Shown one piece after another: positions 33,101 to 43,276 of a stretch of 64,000 nt of DNA; the stretch's first letter is position 1, and every line of letters starts with the position of its first letter. Source of the DNA: Psychrobacter aquimaris (GTDB lineage: Bacteria > Pseudomonadota > Gammaproteobacteria > Pseudomonadales > Moraxellaceae); contig NZ_JABASR010000006.1 of assembly GCF_016107525.1 (NCBI RefSeq), positions 124,001 to 188,000 on the forward strand, written 5' to 3'. The translations under genes and the position numbers were made by a program. The notes under the pieces were generated by a model, which worked only from the letters and a program-made list of their open reading frames with translations, searched no databases and was not told the DNA's origin.

Positions 33101-34762
33101 CTAAGTCGAAATCTTTTTATATTTCATACGCTTAGGAGTGGCAGCATCACCCATCGTCTTTTTGCGATACGTTTCAAACTCAGAATAGTTACCATCGAAC
33201 CAAACTGGGCCTTCATCTTCGAACGCCAAGATATGAGTCGCGATACGGTCAAGGAACCAGCGATCATGCGAGACGACCATGACCGTACCTGGGAAGACCT
33301 GAATCGCATCTTCTAGCGCACGTAAGGTTTCAATGTCCAAATCGTTTGAAGGTTCATCAAGGAGCAAAACGTTCGCGCCCTGCTTCAACGTCTTAGCTAG
33401 CTGTAAACGGTTACGCTCACCACCTGACAATTGACCGACGTGCTTTTGCTGATCTGAGCCTTTGAAGTTAAAGCGACCGATATAAGCACGACTTGGCGTG
33501 GTGTAATCGCCAACCGTAATAATATCAAGACCGTCAGACACTTCTTCCCAAACGGTTTTGCTGTCATCTAAGTTGTCACGTACCTGACCAACATAGGCAA
33601 CTTTAACACTTTCGCCCAAATCGACTGAACCCGTATCTGGCGTATCACGTTCGGTAATCATATTAAATAGCGTGGTTTTACCCGCACCATTTGGTCCGAT
33701 GATACCGACGATAGCACCAGCTGGCACGTTAAAGCTTAGGTTTTCATAAAGCAGACGATCACCAAATGATTTGGAGATGTTATTCACTTCAATGACTTTA
33801 TTACCTAAACGTGGACCGGGCGGAATATAAATTTCAGCTGTCTCATTACGCTGCTGGAACTCTGTTGAGTTCAACTCTTCAAAGCGCTGTACACGAGATT
33901 TAGACTTGGCTTGTTGACCTTTTTGATTTTTGCGAATCCAATCCAGCTCTTTTTTCAGTGCTTTAGCAAATGATTCTTCTTGCTTATTCTGCTGCTCTAA
34001 ACGCGTGTTCTTTTGCTCGAGCCACTCAGTATAGTTGCCTTCATACGGATAACCATGGCCACGATCCAGCTCCAAAATCCACTGAGCGACGTTGTCTAGG
34101 AAATATCTATCATGGGTAATGGCAACGATTGTACCGCTGTAGTTCTGCAAGAACTGCTCTAGCCATGCAACAGATTCGGCGTCCAAATGGTTGGTTGGTT
34201 CGTCAAGTAACAGCATGTCAGGGCGTGACAATAGCAAACGGCATAGTGCCACACGGCGTTTTTCACCACCAGACAGCTTACTAACATCCGCATCCCAAGG
34301 TGGCAGACGTAAGGCATCAGCCGCTTTTTCGAGTTGGGTATTTAAATTATGGGCATCCCATGCTTGGATGATGTCTTCCATCTTGCCTTGTTCTTCAGCA
34401 AGCTTATCAAAGTCAGCATCAGGCTCAGCGTATTCTGCATAAATGGCATCTAAACGTGCGAGCGCATCTAATGCTTCACGCATACCGTCTTCGACGTTAC
34501 CACGTACGTCTTTGCTGTCATCAAGCTGTGGTTCCTGCGGCAGATAACCAATTTTGGTGCCAGTTTGCGCGCGTGCTTCACCACTAAATTCAGTATCCAC
34601 GCCCGCCATAATGCGTAGCAAGGTTGATTTACCTGAACCATTGATACCCAAGACACCAATTTTGGCACCTGGGAAAAATGATAAGTTAATATTTTTTAAG
34701 ATTTCACGCTTAGGCGGAACAAGTTTTGACACGTTGTTCATCGTGTAAATATATTGAGCCAT
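33101..34762 (-). CDS. ettA: energy-dependent translational throttle protein EttA (ABC-F)
   Basis: A 553-residue soluble ABC-F ATPase that binds the ribosomal E site and gates the first peptide bond according to the energy level. It has two ATP-binding cassettes: Walker A GINGSGKSTLLRIM with signature LSGGEKRRVALC and Walker B MLLLDEPTNHLD, then GPNGAGKTTLFNMI with LSGGERNRLQLA and LLLDEPSNDLD. The arm and linker (about 240-310) fit EttA. The start MAQYIYTMNNVSKLVPPKRE is the EttA start; the frame extends 25 codons upstream without support. Confidence 0.97.
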   Translation of the reverse strand: MAQYIYTMNNVSKLVPPKREILKNINLSFFPGAKIGVLGINGSGKSTLLRIMAGVDTEFSGEARAQTGTKIGYLPQEPQLDDSKDVRGNVEDGMREALDALARLDAIYAEYAEPDADFDKLAEEQGKMEDIIQAWDAHNLNTQLEKAADALRLPPWDADVSKLSGGEKRRVALCRLLLSRPDMLLLDEPTNHLDAESVAWLEQFLQNYSGTIVAITHDRYFLDNVAQWILELDRGHGYPYEGNYTEWLEQKNTRLEQQNKQEESFAKALKKELDWIRKNQKGQQAKSKSRVQRFEELNSTEFQQRNETAEIYIPPGPRLGNKVIEVNNISKSFGDRLLYENLSFNVPAGAIVGIIGPNGAGKTTLFNMITERDTPDTGSVDLGESVKVAYVGQVRDNLDDSKTVWEEVSDGLDIITVGDYTTPSRAYIGRFNFKGSDQQKHVGQLSGGERNRLQLAKTLKQGANVLLLDEPSNDLDIETLRALEDAIQVFPGTVMVVSHDRWFLDRIATHILAFEDEGPVWFDGNYSEFETYRKKTMGDAATPKRMKYKKIST

Positions 34763-35009
34763 TAACACTCCGATAGACTGCATAAAAGAGGCGAGCAAAT
34801 CATACTTAGCAATGATGCCAAGCGTGCTGCACCTCAAAATCAGGGTTACAAATTATAAGCCATTATCGCATTGTGGCGCATACCCTGCAAGCCAACAGAT
34901 TGTTTTAACGATTGTTTTACGGCTTTTGTCACAGAGTACTCAGCTTTCTAGCTAAAAGCGGTAACGAAACCTACTATTGAACCGTTTCGCTTAACATTCT
35001 GACTTATAA

Positions 35010-35017
35010 CTGTTTTA
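35010..35017. repeat. target-site duplication, left copy
   Basis: CTGTTTTA lies immediately before the left inverted repeat and is repeated exactly at 35726-35733. Confidence 0.9.
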
Positions 35018-35725
35018 GGGGCTGTCCTAGATAACTAGTTCAGTTCCTGTTTAACCCATTGTTTTAGCTGATGTAATTGACGTTTTGGATCACTGTAGTT
35101 AAAACGCCACTCACATTCCTTTAAAAATAGATGGAAATGCTCTTTTGGGATGCCATTATATTTACGCATATGCCGTTTGGCTTGGCTCCAAAAGTTCTCT
35201 ATTCCGTTGATATGGTTTCTGTCTTGTACAAACTCTTTTGAATGATTGATACGGTAATGGGTGAACTCACTGATATCAAGTGCGTTGTAACTTCTAAAGG
35301 AGTCAGTGTAAACAATACTATCAGGCTTTACTTTCTCTCTTATAATAGGGATTAAGGTATCGGCTCTGGCATTAGGGATAATACATGCGTAGACGCTACC
35401 ATTACGCTTAAGCAGTCCAAACACAGGCACTTTGTTACCAGCACCGCGACCACGTTTGCCTTTGCGTCTGCCGCCAAAGTAGCTCTCATCAACTTCTATT
35501 TCGCCTTCTAGAAGGCCAGGTTCCTGACTATTTTCATAAATCAGTAGTCTTAGCCTGTGAAAGTAATAGCTAGCTGTTGTTTTATTAACACCCGCTAAGC
35601 TTGCTGCTGTTCTTGCGGTACAACCGGCAACAAATAGTTCGATAAGCTTAGTTTGTTTGTACCAACTTAATCTGCTCTTTCTCATATGACTATCCTAGAT
35701 TATTTTACTTATCTAGGACAGCCCC
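35018..35725 (-). mobile_element. IS1595-family insertion sequence, complete
   Basis: The element is 708 bases, bounded by 17-base perfect terminal inverted repeats GGGGCTGTCCTAGATAA (35018-35034 and the complement of 35709-35725) and by an exact 8-base target duplication. IS1595-family elements make 8-base duplications, so this agrees with the transposase. Intact ends, duplication and gene point to a recent insertion in a non-coding gap. Confidence 0.95.
35035..35685 (-). CDS. IS1595-family transposase
   Basis: A 216-residue DDE-type transposase of the ISL3-unrelated IS1595 (IS1016-like) group. An N-terminal helix-turn-helix (LFVAGCTARTAASLAGVNKT) recognises the ends, and the catalytic domain holds EVDESYFGGRRKGKRGRGAG (first Asp), VYTDSFRSY (second Asp) and HINGIENFWSQAKR (Asn/Glu position). 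It occupies nearly the whole element and stops one base inside the left inverted repeat. Confidence 0.95.
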   Translation of the reverse strand: MRKSRLSWYKQTKLIELFVAGCTARTAASLAGVNKTTASYYFHRLRLLIYENSQEPGLLEGEIEVDESYFGGRRKGKRGRGAGNKVPVFGLLKRNGSVYACIIPNARADTLIPIIREKVKPDSIVYTDSFRSYNALDISEFTHYRINHSKEFVQDRNHINGIENFWSQAKRHMRKYNGIPKEHFHLFLKECEWRFNYSDPKRQLHQLKQWVKQELN

Positions 35726-35733
35726 CTGTTTTA
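35726..35733. repeat. target-site duplication, right copy
   Basis: An exact second copy of CTGTTTTA, next to the right inverted repeat. Confidence 0.9.
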
Positions 35734-35915
35734 TAAAGACCACAAAAAATAGCATCAAAACTTTCGCAAATTTAATCAATAGCCGTTAGCATGTTAGGAT
35801 AGCTTAACAAATTCGAGCGCCCTGACCTAAGTGATATCCGCTAAATTGGCGCACAGGTGAACACAATATTAATGATGTCAATCATTTTGATAGTATTAAC
35901 AAAGGTACTGATAAT

Positions 35916-37139
35916 ATGACCAACGGCTATCGCCCTGAAATGATTCAACATGCATTTATCGATTTTATTGGATCACACTTACAGCCGTTTTGGTCTTTCA
36001 CTGTTCCAAAGCTGCGCCTTGTTGCGCGATATACCCTTAGCGATGACTTAATAGCGCTCAGATTTGAGACCAATCATGCTTTTCGACGGCAATTAGTGGG
36101 TTCGCAACTTGGTTGGCAGGGTGGGCAACATCTTAACTTAAGCGTTCTTATTGAAGGTGTGTATCATCAGCGCAGCTATTCATTATTAGGTTTGGCGCAC
36201 CAACCGCTCTGGTGGCACGACGTTACTACTGGCAACAGTATTAATAGTGGCGATAGCAAAAAGAAACCCCCTTATCTTGCGGTTACTATTGCTATTAAGC
36301 CACAAGGCTTGGTTTCGGATTATTTAACCAAACATATGGCACTTGGCAGTGTCATCAACAGTAGTGTTCCCAGTGGCTCTTTCACTTTGGCACAAACATC
36401 TATAACGGTACAGACAAAATCTGCTGCTGAAAAATCTGCTTCTTTATTATTTATCGCGGGTGGCAGCGGTATTACGCCCATGTTAGGACTCATCACGCAA
36501 GCACTGGACAACGGACATCAGGTGACGTTGCTATATTACAGTCGCACTGAAATGCTCCCGTTCAAAAACCAATGGCAACAACTGAGCATAGCTTATCCAG
36601 CTTTCACCTATCATCTGATCAATACCGAGAAATCTGATACTTATTTGGCTGGCAAGCGACACTTGAGCGTAGACAGTTTGTTGGCATTAAACCTGCCACT
36701 GGCAGATACGCAAATATTTGCATGCGGGTCACAGGCTCTGTTGACTGGCTTATATAAAGCAGCGGCAAAGGTAACCTTACCGCACAATAAAAACCTGCGC
36801 GATAATATCATTGTAGAAAACTTTGGTCATGCGTTGCCTGATTTCGATTTTGATAACAAACAAGCGCTCGATAGAAAAAAACACGCAGCACAACACACTG
36901 TTTATTTACGGGCGAGGCAACGGCAGTTTGACAGTAGCACGACAATATTGAATGCCGCAGAGAACGCAGGAATTCGCTTAGCACATGGTTGCAGACAAGG
37001 TATCTGTCAGTTGTGTCGCTGCAATAAAATCAGCGGCGTGGTCAAAAATATCCACACAGGAAAAATGAGCAGTGATGGTTATGAATCTATTCAAACTTGC
37101 ATCAACATTGCCATGACTGATGTGGTGCTAGATATTTAG
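35916..37139 (+). CDS. ferredoxin-NAD(P)H reductase-type electron donor for desaturase
   Basis: A 407-residue three-part flavoprotein: an FAD domain with RSYSLLG (about residues 88-94), an NAD(P)H domain with GGSGITPMLGLITQAL, and a C-terminal 2Fe-2S ferredoxin domain whose ligands are in HGCRQGICQLCRC and QTCIN. It would pass electrons from NAD(P)H to the desaturase encoded 149 bases downstream, as in the reductase/acyl-CoA desaturase pairs of Acinetobacter and mycobacteria (family knowledge). The ATG has an AAGGT ribosome site. Confidence 0.9.
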   Translation: MTNGYRPEMIQHAFIDFIGSHLQPFWSFTVPKLRLVARYTLSDDLIALRFETNHAFRRQLVGSQLGWQGGQHLNLSVLIEGVYHQRSYSLLGLAHQPLWWHDVTTGNSINSGDSKKKPPYLAVTIAIKPQGLVSDYLTKHMALGSVINSSVPSGSFTLAQTSITVQTKSAAEKSASLLFIAGGSGITPMLGLITQALDNGHQVTLLYYSRTEMLPFKNQWQQLSIAYPAFTYHLINTEKSDTYLAGKRHLSVDSLLALNLPLADTQIFACGSQALLTGLYKAAAKVTLPHNKNLRDNIIVENFGHALPDFDFDNKQALDRKKHAAQHTVYLRARQRQFDSSTTILNAAENAGIRLAHGCRQGICQLCRCNKISGVVKNIHTGKMSSDGYESIQTCINIAMTDVVLDI

Positions 37140-37288
37140 CAACACGGTGATAAAAATGAATACTCATAACGGCTCATAAGATAGAAACACAGCCTGCTGT
37201 TACCTTATAGCCTACGGTAAAAACTTAAACAACTTATTGAGCCGAACCCAGTACCGACTCTCCGTACCATTTCGGTTAAGGATTATTT

Positions 37289-38638
37289 ATGCGCTTGCTA
37301 CCACCCGTCACTACTGCACAATCTACTGTACCAGTTTTGACCCCACTAACTGATGCAAAACAGCAGAAAGCAAAGCAGTTGACTCGCTACCCAACGTTGA
37401 CAGGAGTGCCCTTACCGAAGGCGCAATCTGATGCCCTCGCTCATGAATTAAATGTGCTTTACCGAAGCGTGATGGATTCGTTAGGTAGTGATGACGCACG
37501 ATACATTAAACGAATGTATGCCGCGGTAGTCTATAGTGAAATGACAGCGCGTGGCTTACTGGCAGCGGCTGGATGCATGCAGTCAAAACGTAAAATAGTC
37601 GCGACTTGGTTATTGGGTACCTCACTACTGAGTCTCAGCAAAATTCTAAACAATATGGAACTTGGGCATAATGTCATGCATGGTCAGTATGACTGGATGC
37701 AGCACCCGTATCTCAATAGCCAAAAGTTTGATTGGGACATTGTCTGTCCTGCCCCCTTGTGGCAACACTCTCATAATTACTTGCATCATACTTTTACCAA
37801 TATCGTTGGTCGTGACCATGATGTTGGCTATCACTTAATTCGCGTGACTGATGAGCAACCTTGGACGCCAAGCGACCGCCACAATATGTTTAAGACAGCG
37901 ATATTGGCTCTAGGTTTTGAGTGGGCGGTCGCCTTTCATGATATTCAAATCAGTGTCGACGAATACGCAGACTCCCCTGATCGACACCAAACCATGCAAC
38001 AGAAATCTCGCGCATTATTTGCCAAAATCGCCCGGCAAGTGGGCAAAGATCATATTGTGCTACCCACGTTAGCAGGGCTGACATTAGGTCGAAGTAGTGC
38101 TATGACGACACTGAGCGGTAATGTTACTGCCAATATCGCTCGTAATCTGTGGACATGGGCGGTGATATTCTGTGGACACTTTACCGAACAAGCACACATC
38201 TATACCCATCTCGATGCCGATGAGACTAAAGGCGACTGGTATGTGCGTCAAATTCTTGGCTCCAGCAATATTCAGGGCAGTAAGCTGTTTCACATTTTGA
38301 CGGGTAATTTATCGCATCAAATCGAGCACCATATTTTCCCTGATATGCCAGCCAGTCACTATGCTCGTATCGCACCACAATTACAGGCGATATGCCGCAA
38401 GTACAATCTACCCTATAATACTGGGCGCTTTGGTACACAATTCCGGCAAATGCTGGGACGTATCCGCCACTTTAGCAAGCCAAGTGCGGAAGAATGGCAG
38501 TCTTATTTACACTCACAAACTACGTCAATCGCTGAAACAAATCATGCCGTAACAGAAAGACCAAAAGAGCTGCCCGCTATACGTGGATTGGGTAAGTATC
38601 TTCCCCCTGTCATGCGTCAAGCCTTATTTTATGCTTGA
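37289..38638 (+). CDS. fatty acid desaturase, membrane type
   Basis: A 449-residue membrane di-iron enzyme that adds a double bond to acyl chains. All three histidine clusters are seen: HNVMH in LGHNVMHGQYDWM (about 124-131), HSHNYLHH (about 162-169) and HQIEHH (about 344-349); a further His in EQAHIYTH completes the site. Hydrophobic segments surround the boxes, and the last 60 residues are hydrophilic. The gene follows its likely reductase on the same strand. Position of the double bond (delta-9 in related enzymes) is not proven by sequence. Desaturation helps keep membranes fluid in the cold. Confidence 0.92.
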   Translation: MRLLPPVTTAQSTVPVLTPLTDAKQQKAKQLTRYPTLTGVPLPKAQSDALAHELNVLYRSVMDSLGSDDARYIKRMYAAVVYSEMTARGLLAAAGCMQSKRKIVATWLLGTSLLSLSKILNNMELGHNVMHGQYDWMQHPYLNSQKFDWDIVCPAPLWQHSHNYLHHTFTNIVGRDHDVGYHLIRVTDEQPWTPSDRHNMFKTAILALGFEWAVAFHDIQISVDEYADSPDRHQTMQQKSRALFAKIARQVGKDHIVLPTLAGLTLGRSSAMTTLSGNVTANIARNLWTWAVIFCGHFTEQAHIYTHLDADETKGDWYVRQILGSSNIQGSKLFHILTGNLSHQIEHHIFPDMPASHYARIAPQLQAICRKYNLPYNTGRFGTQFRQMLGRIRHFSKPSAEEWQSYLHSQTTSIAETNHAVTERPKELPAIRGLGKYLPPVMRQALFYA

Positions 38639-38860
38639 TGTACAGCTCATATGGAGATCACTGGCAGACCTCTTTAGTCTTAACATTTACGCTATCGACT
38701 CTTACGCTAAAGAACTATAAATGTGAATCGAAAGGACTCATACTTTAGTGAATAATCTATTTGGTCATTCAAGCTTTTTTCATTTAAAAATACGCTTGAT
38801 CCATCCTAAAAAAAACCAATAATATTTAATGATAATAATCAATAATAACGGAGAACATCC

Positions 38861-39154
38861 ATGAAAAATCAAGACTCTGAACAAAACCTAACCATCACCC
38901 ATGATGAACAGGCTAATCGCTTTGAGACCTCTATTGACGGTCATACTGGCTATATTAGCTATCAAGAGCGTGACGATACATTAGTTTATGATCATACTAT
39001 CGTACCTCAGGAGCTAGGCGGGCGCGGTATTGGTTCAGCATTGGTCAAGCATGCCCTCAACTATGCTCGTGAACAGAATAAAAAAGTGATACCACAGTGC
39101 TCATTTGTCTCGTCATATATCAGCAAACATCCTGATTACCAAGACTTGCTATAG
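38861..39154 (+). CDS. small GNAT-like N-acetyltransferase (YidJ/YjdJ type)
   Basis: A 97-residue single-domain protein of the Gcn5-related short family. The acetyl-CoA loop is LGGRGIGSALVKHALNYAREQ, followed by KKVIPQCSFVSSYISKHPDYQDLL, which is the family's usual ending. These proteins are half the size of normal acetyltransferases and the acceptor is unknown. A GGAGA ribosome site precedes the ATG. Single gene. Confidence 0.9.
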   Translation: MKNQDSEQNLTITHDEQANRFETSIDGHTGYISYQERDDTLVYDHTIVPQELGGRGIGSALVKHALNYAREQNKKVIPQCSFVSSYISKHPDYQDLL

Positions 39155-39823
<669 letters not shown>

Positions 39824-39888
39824 TGATGTGTTTGTTTTTATAATGTTTATAAAAATTTTTCATTAGCAAATACATTATTAAATACAAA

Positions 39889-39916
39889 AAAAAAGTCCTC
39901 AATTGAGGACTTTTTT
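39889..39916. terminator. bidirectional intrinsic terminator
   Basis: AAAAAAGTCCTC-AATT-GAGGACTTTTTT lies between the convergent carbinolamine dehydratase-like and DUF1328 genes. Confidence 0.9.
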
Positions 39917-39939
39917 ATTTAACAATCTACAGGTATTAA

Positions 39940-40095
39940 TTACATCTTGCGGCTTACAAATGCCACAATAAATAAAATGACAGCGACAGCTAAGAAAATA
40001 TATGCCAAATTAGCAGACAATCCTGCGACACCGCCAAAACCCAACAAACTTGCTAACAATGCGATCACGGCAAAAATAATAGCCCAGCGAAACAT
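39940..40095 (-). CDS. DUF1328/YtjA-type small membrane protein
   Basis: A 51-residue protein too short for usual gene calls, with two hydrophobic helices separated by a glycine-rich turn: it begins [20 protein letters not shown], continues GGVAG, and ends in FVSRKM. This is the fixed pattern of the UPF0391 (DUF1328) family, found throughout proteobacteria; function is unknown, with a link to stress in some. A strong AAGGAG ribosome site lies seven bases before the ATG. Confidence 0.93.
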   Translation of the reverse strand: MFRWAIIFAVIALLASLLGFGGVAGLSANLAYIFLAVAVILFIVAFVSRKM

Positions 40096-40663
40096 AACCT
40101 TCTCCTTAAAAATTATTATTAGAAAACCAGATTTTTAGATTGATATAAAGGACAATTATTAATAAATAACCATCATTATTAATGAGTGTCTTGCTCTCTC
40201 TAAGATTCCTTTTTCTTTACTTTTTGTTTTTTTAATACTTATTAGTTTTTCAACCATTATTACTGCTTACGACCATAGATTAGCAATATTTATCTCTAGA
40301 AAACGTTCATTTTGGTAATGATATCGGTAGGTTATGTAACCTTTGTAGCAAATCTTAACATCGAACCTTTTTTCCATCCCTTTATGGGAGTTATGTGTAT
40401 AGATGGTTAGTTATCACTTAGCCATCAACATTTTCATCATATAATCTGCTATAAACAGTAACTTACAAGTCATTTTTACTGGTCAAAAATACTTTAATAT
40501 ATCTTTTTCAGGCAGATATAAGTCATGATTCATTTAGTCATGACTTATATATATAGTTAACCTGATTTCTATCAAAAAATCAGACTTCAAATTCTGACTG
40601 TTAAATGGCAATGAATTTTAAACGTCACACAACTCATCAAAATAGCTATTAAGGATAATAAAT
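40096..40663. other. 568-base divergent intergenic region
   Basis: This A+T-rich region holds a perfect 13-base inverted repeat at 40516-40550 and an AAGGATAATAAAT ribosome site before the right-hand gene. No credible frame was seen. Confidence 0.55.
40516..40550. promoter_or_regulatory. perfect inverted repeat upstream of dehydrogenase gene
   Basis: The arms ATATAAGTCATGA and TCATGACTTATAT are separated by nine bases. With no T run after it, it may be an operator or a cruciform rather than a terminator. Confidence 0.4.
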
Positions 40664-41956
40664 ATGGATACCAATACTAATACGGATACCTCAAACAATA
40701 CACGACAGCGCAGCGATGAAAAGCGTCCTTACGCGGTCATCTTATATGGTGCAACCAGCTTTGTTGGTCAAATTACAGCACACTATTTAACAGAGTTTTT
40801 ATCTAATACTAAAGACAAAGATGGCGCCGATGTCACGTGGGCGATTGCTGGGCGTGATGAAGCAAAACTGAACGAATTGCAATCTAAACTTGGCAGCACC
40901 GTCGATATTATTCTTGCTAATAGTGACGATGCGGACAGCCTTGATGAGATGACCAAACAAACCCAAGTCATCATTTCAACCGTCGGCCCTTATCTCAAAT
41001 ACGGTGAGCCGTTGATCAAATCTTGTACCACTCATGGGACAGATTATGTCGACCTCACTGGTGAAGCTATCTTTATCAAAGATATGATGGACAAGTATCA
41101 GGACGCGGCAAAGCAAAGCGGCGCTCGTATTGTCAACTCGTGTGGCTTTGATTCGATTCCATCGGATTTGGGCGTCTACTTTACCCAAACCCAAGCAGAA
41201 GAAAAATTTGGTCGCGCTTGTGATGTGATTCATATGCGTGTCAAAGCGGCGAAAGGCGGTCTATCGGGTGGCACCATTGCCTCGATGGCGACTATTTTTG
41301 AAGAAGTTGGAAAGGACAAGTCACGTCGTAAGCAGGTAGCAAATCCTTATCTACTCAACGATGATAAAGATGCGCCAAACGTGCGCCAAGCTAATGTTAG
41401 TAAGCCAGAATACGATAGTGAGCACAAACGCTGGCTTGCGCCTTTTGTCATGGCCAGTATCAATACCCGTATCGTGCATCGCACCAACCAATTGCTTGGC
41501 TATGAATATGGTCGTGACTTTAAATATGACGAAGCAATGTGGATGCAAGATGGTGTGAAAGGTCAATTATCAAGCTATGCAATGAGCGCCGGCTTGTTTG
41601 GATTTGCCACTGCTATGATGGTCAAACCGAGCCGTGAATTATTAGCTAAGCACGTGCTACCCAAGTCAGGTTCTGGTCCGTCTGCAGAAGAGCAAGCAAA
41701 CGGCTACTTTGACATTCGCCTCTTTGGGGAAACGGCTAATAAAGACACCATCAATACAAAAGTAACGGGTGACAAAGATCCAGGTTACGGCAGTACCTCG
41801 CGTATGCTAGCTCAAGCAGCGTTATGCTTAGCACAAGATATCAGCAAAGAAGAAATTGCTGGTGGTTTTTGGACGCCAGCCTCTGCCATGGGTAAGCATC
41901 TACTAGCGCGTTTAGAAGAGCATGCGGGTCTTAGTTTTGAAGTTGTCGATTCGTAA
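40664..41956 (+). CDS. saccharopine dehydrogenase-like / trans-acting enoyl reductase family protein
   Basis: A 430-residue oxidoreductase with an N-terminal Rossmann domain (YAVILYGATSFVGQITAHYL, residues 23-42) and IAGRDEAKLNELQ, plus the family block VDLTGEAIFIKDMMDKYQDAAKQSG followed by CGFDSIPSDLG. The latter identifies the enoyl reductase/short saccharopine dehydrogenase group (Rv2449c-like), not true lysine-pathway saccharopine dehydrogenase. The substrate is unknown; lipid metabolism is often suggested. The first 20 residues are polar and disordered. Single gene with terminator. Confidence 0.87.
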   Translation: MDTNTNTDTSNNTRQRSDEKRPYAVILYGATSFVGQITAHYLTEFLSNTKDKDGADVTWAIAGRDEAKLNELQSKLGSTVDIILANSDDADSLDEMTKQTQVIISTVGPYLKYGEPLIKSCTTHGTDYVDLTGEAIFIKDMMDKYQDAAKQSGARIVNSCGFDSIPSDLGVYFTQTQAEEKFGRACDVIHMRVKAAKGGLSGGTIASMATIFEEVGKDKSRRKQVANPYLLNDDKDAPNVRQANVSKPEYDSEHKRWLAPFVMASINTRIVHRTNQLLGYEYGRDFKYDEAMWMQDGVKGQLSSYAMSAGLFGFATAMMVKPSRELLAKHVLPKSGSGPSAEEQANGYFDIRLFGETANKDTINTKVTGDKDPGYGSTSRMLAQAALCLAQDISKEEIAGGFWTPASAMGKHLLARLEEHAGLSFEVVDS

Positions 41957-42007
41957 GATTACCCATTTATAAATCAAAGCAATCTACTTCTTAATATCTA
42001 ATTAATG

Positions 42008-42039
42008 ACCGTATCTTAGCAACGAGATACGGTTTTTTA
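42008..42039 (+). terminator. intrinsic terminator
   Basis: ACCGTATCT-TAGCAACG-AGATACGGT is followed by six T. Confidence 0.88.
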
Positions 42040-42225
42040 TTGCCTATTTTTTCTCATTATTCAGATTGCAATCTTTTGAGCGATTGTTAATAAATAATAA
42101 TAACGTGATTCTTTGGTAAACGATATTGGAACTTCTTGCCTTTTTAATACATTAAGCTACACATTTCTAGAATAATGTCACAGCCATATTGCAGTGAATG
42201 ACGTAGGATAAAAAAGGTTAGGCAA

Positions 42226-42255
42226 CTTTTTACCCCATATCTTTTTACCCCATAT
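42226..42255. repeat. exact 15-base tandem duplication
   Basis: CTTTTTACCCCATAT occurs twice end to end about 170 bases before the exported protein gene, in its probable promoter region. Confidence 0.9.
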
Positions 42256-42424
42256 TGCATAGCAGCTTTGAGAGGAATAATTGGCTCATTAATATTCCAT
42301 TTAGACTTTAAACGCGTCAGAGTAATTTTCTAATGCAATAAAAATCATATTAATAAAAATTAAGTTTTATTGATTTATCATAAACTTGGAATAAATCAAT
42401 AGCCCCTCATCTAATTAAAAGGAC

Positions 42425-43276
42425 ATGACAATGACAATGAAAATGAATATATTGACCGCTGCTGTGATGACATCTGGTCTTGCTATGTTTGCAAGCTCTG
42501 CTAATGCTGCTATGACTACCGATAGCCATGGCAATGTTGGCTATGACAGTTATGAGGAGTGTGTCACCGCTGTCAAAGACGGTTCGGCCAAATTTTATAC
42601 CCCTTATACTTATCAAAACCCAAAGCGCCAAGCAGGTGAAGCGACTGTCAAAAAAATGCGCTTGTCTGAAGTAATGATTCCTCAAACAGTGGTCAATGCA
42701 AACAACTTAACAGCCAGTGATTACTCAGCAGGTGCTTGTGATTTAGGGGTTGGGCAGTCAAATGGTCGCTATGGTGTTTCGGGTGCATTGGTTGGAAAAT
42801 ACGTCCCAATCGCCGCTGATATGCCTGTCAACGTCTATATGGATAAGGCTGGCAATCCAGTACGTTTAAGCATGCAGCAGTGCGATAACCACTTCGGTGC
42901 CAAGTTTCCAACGCCTATTATGAGCGAAACAAAAGAAGCTACAGCACCAGAAGCACAACTCGCGATTATCGAAGATCGCCGTGTAGAGCCTGTCATCGTT
43001 GAAACCACACGTGTTATCCGCCCTACTAAATATAGTGTCAAAGAAGTCATCATCGTACCGAACGATCAAATCAAGCGAGTAAACACAGCGTCAGGTACAG
43101 CCATTGCTATCGAAGACGAGGCTAATCGTACTGTAATCGTTGGTGAAGAAGCAGATGCGGATGTCATCGACAATACTGAAATCAATCAAACTTTCCCAAT
43201 CATTCGTGTTCCTAGTAGCAGCACTCAACAACGCGTCGTTGATCCAAACACTGGCAAGTATATCGTTATTGAATAA
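42425..43276 (+). CDS. exported protein of unknown function
   Basis: A 283-residue periplasmic or surface protein. The signal peptide (hydrophobic VMTSGLAMFA, cleavage near ANA|AMT, residue 28) precedes a domain (about 30-160) with conserved-looking cysteines (YEECVTAVKDG, GACDLGVG, MQQCDNHFG) and a Thr/Val/Ile-rich C-terminal part with acidic stretches. The region YDSYEECVTAVKDGSAKFYT resembles no family I recognise. Three candidate starts lie within 12 bases (42425, 42431, 42437); the AAGGA site best fits 42431. The next gene also codes for an exported unknown. Confidence 0.7.
   Translation: MTMTMKMNILTAAVMTSGLAMFASSANAAMTTDSHGNVGYDSYEECVTAVKDGSAKFYTPYTYQNPKRQAGEATVKKMRLSEVMIPQTVVNANNLTASDYSAGACDLGVGQSNGRYGVSGALVGKYVPIAADMPVNVYMDKAGNPVRLSMQQCDNHFGAKFPTPIMSETKEATAPEAQLAIIEDRRVEPVIVETTRVIRPTKYSVKEVIIVPNDQIKRVNTASGTAIAIEDEANRTVIVGEEADADVIDNTEINQTFPIIRVPSSSTQQRVVDPNTGKYIVIE

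Larger units (their letters stand above)
41957..42424. other. intergenic region with terminator and short tandem duplication
   Basis: This 468-base gap carries the terminator of the preceding gene (42008-42039) and an exact 15-base tandem duplication at 42226-42255. No frame was recognised. Confidence 0.55.
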
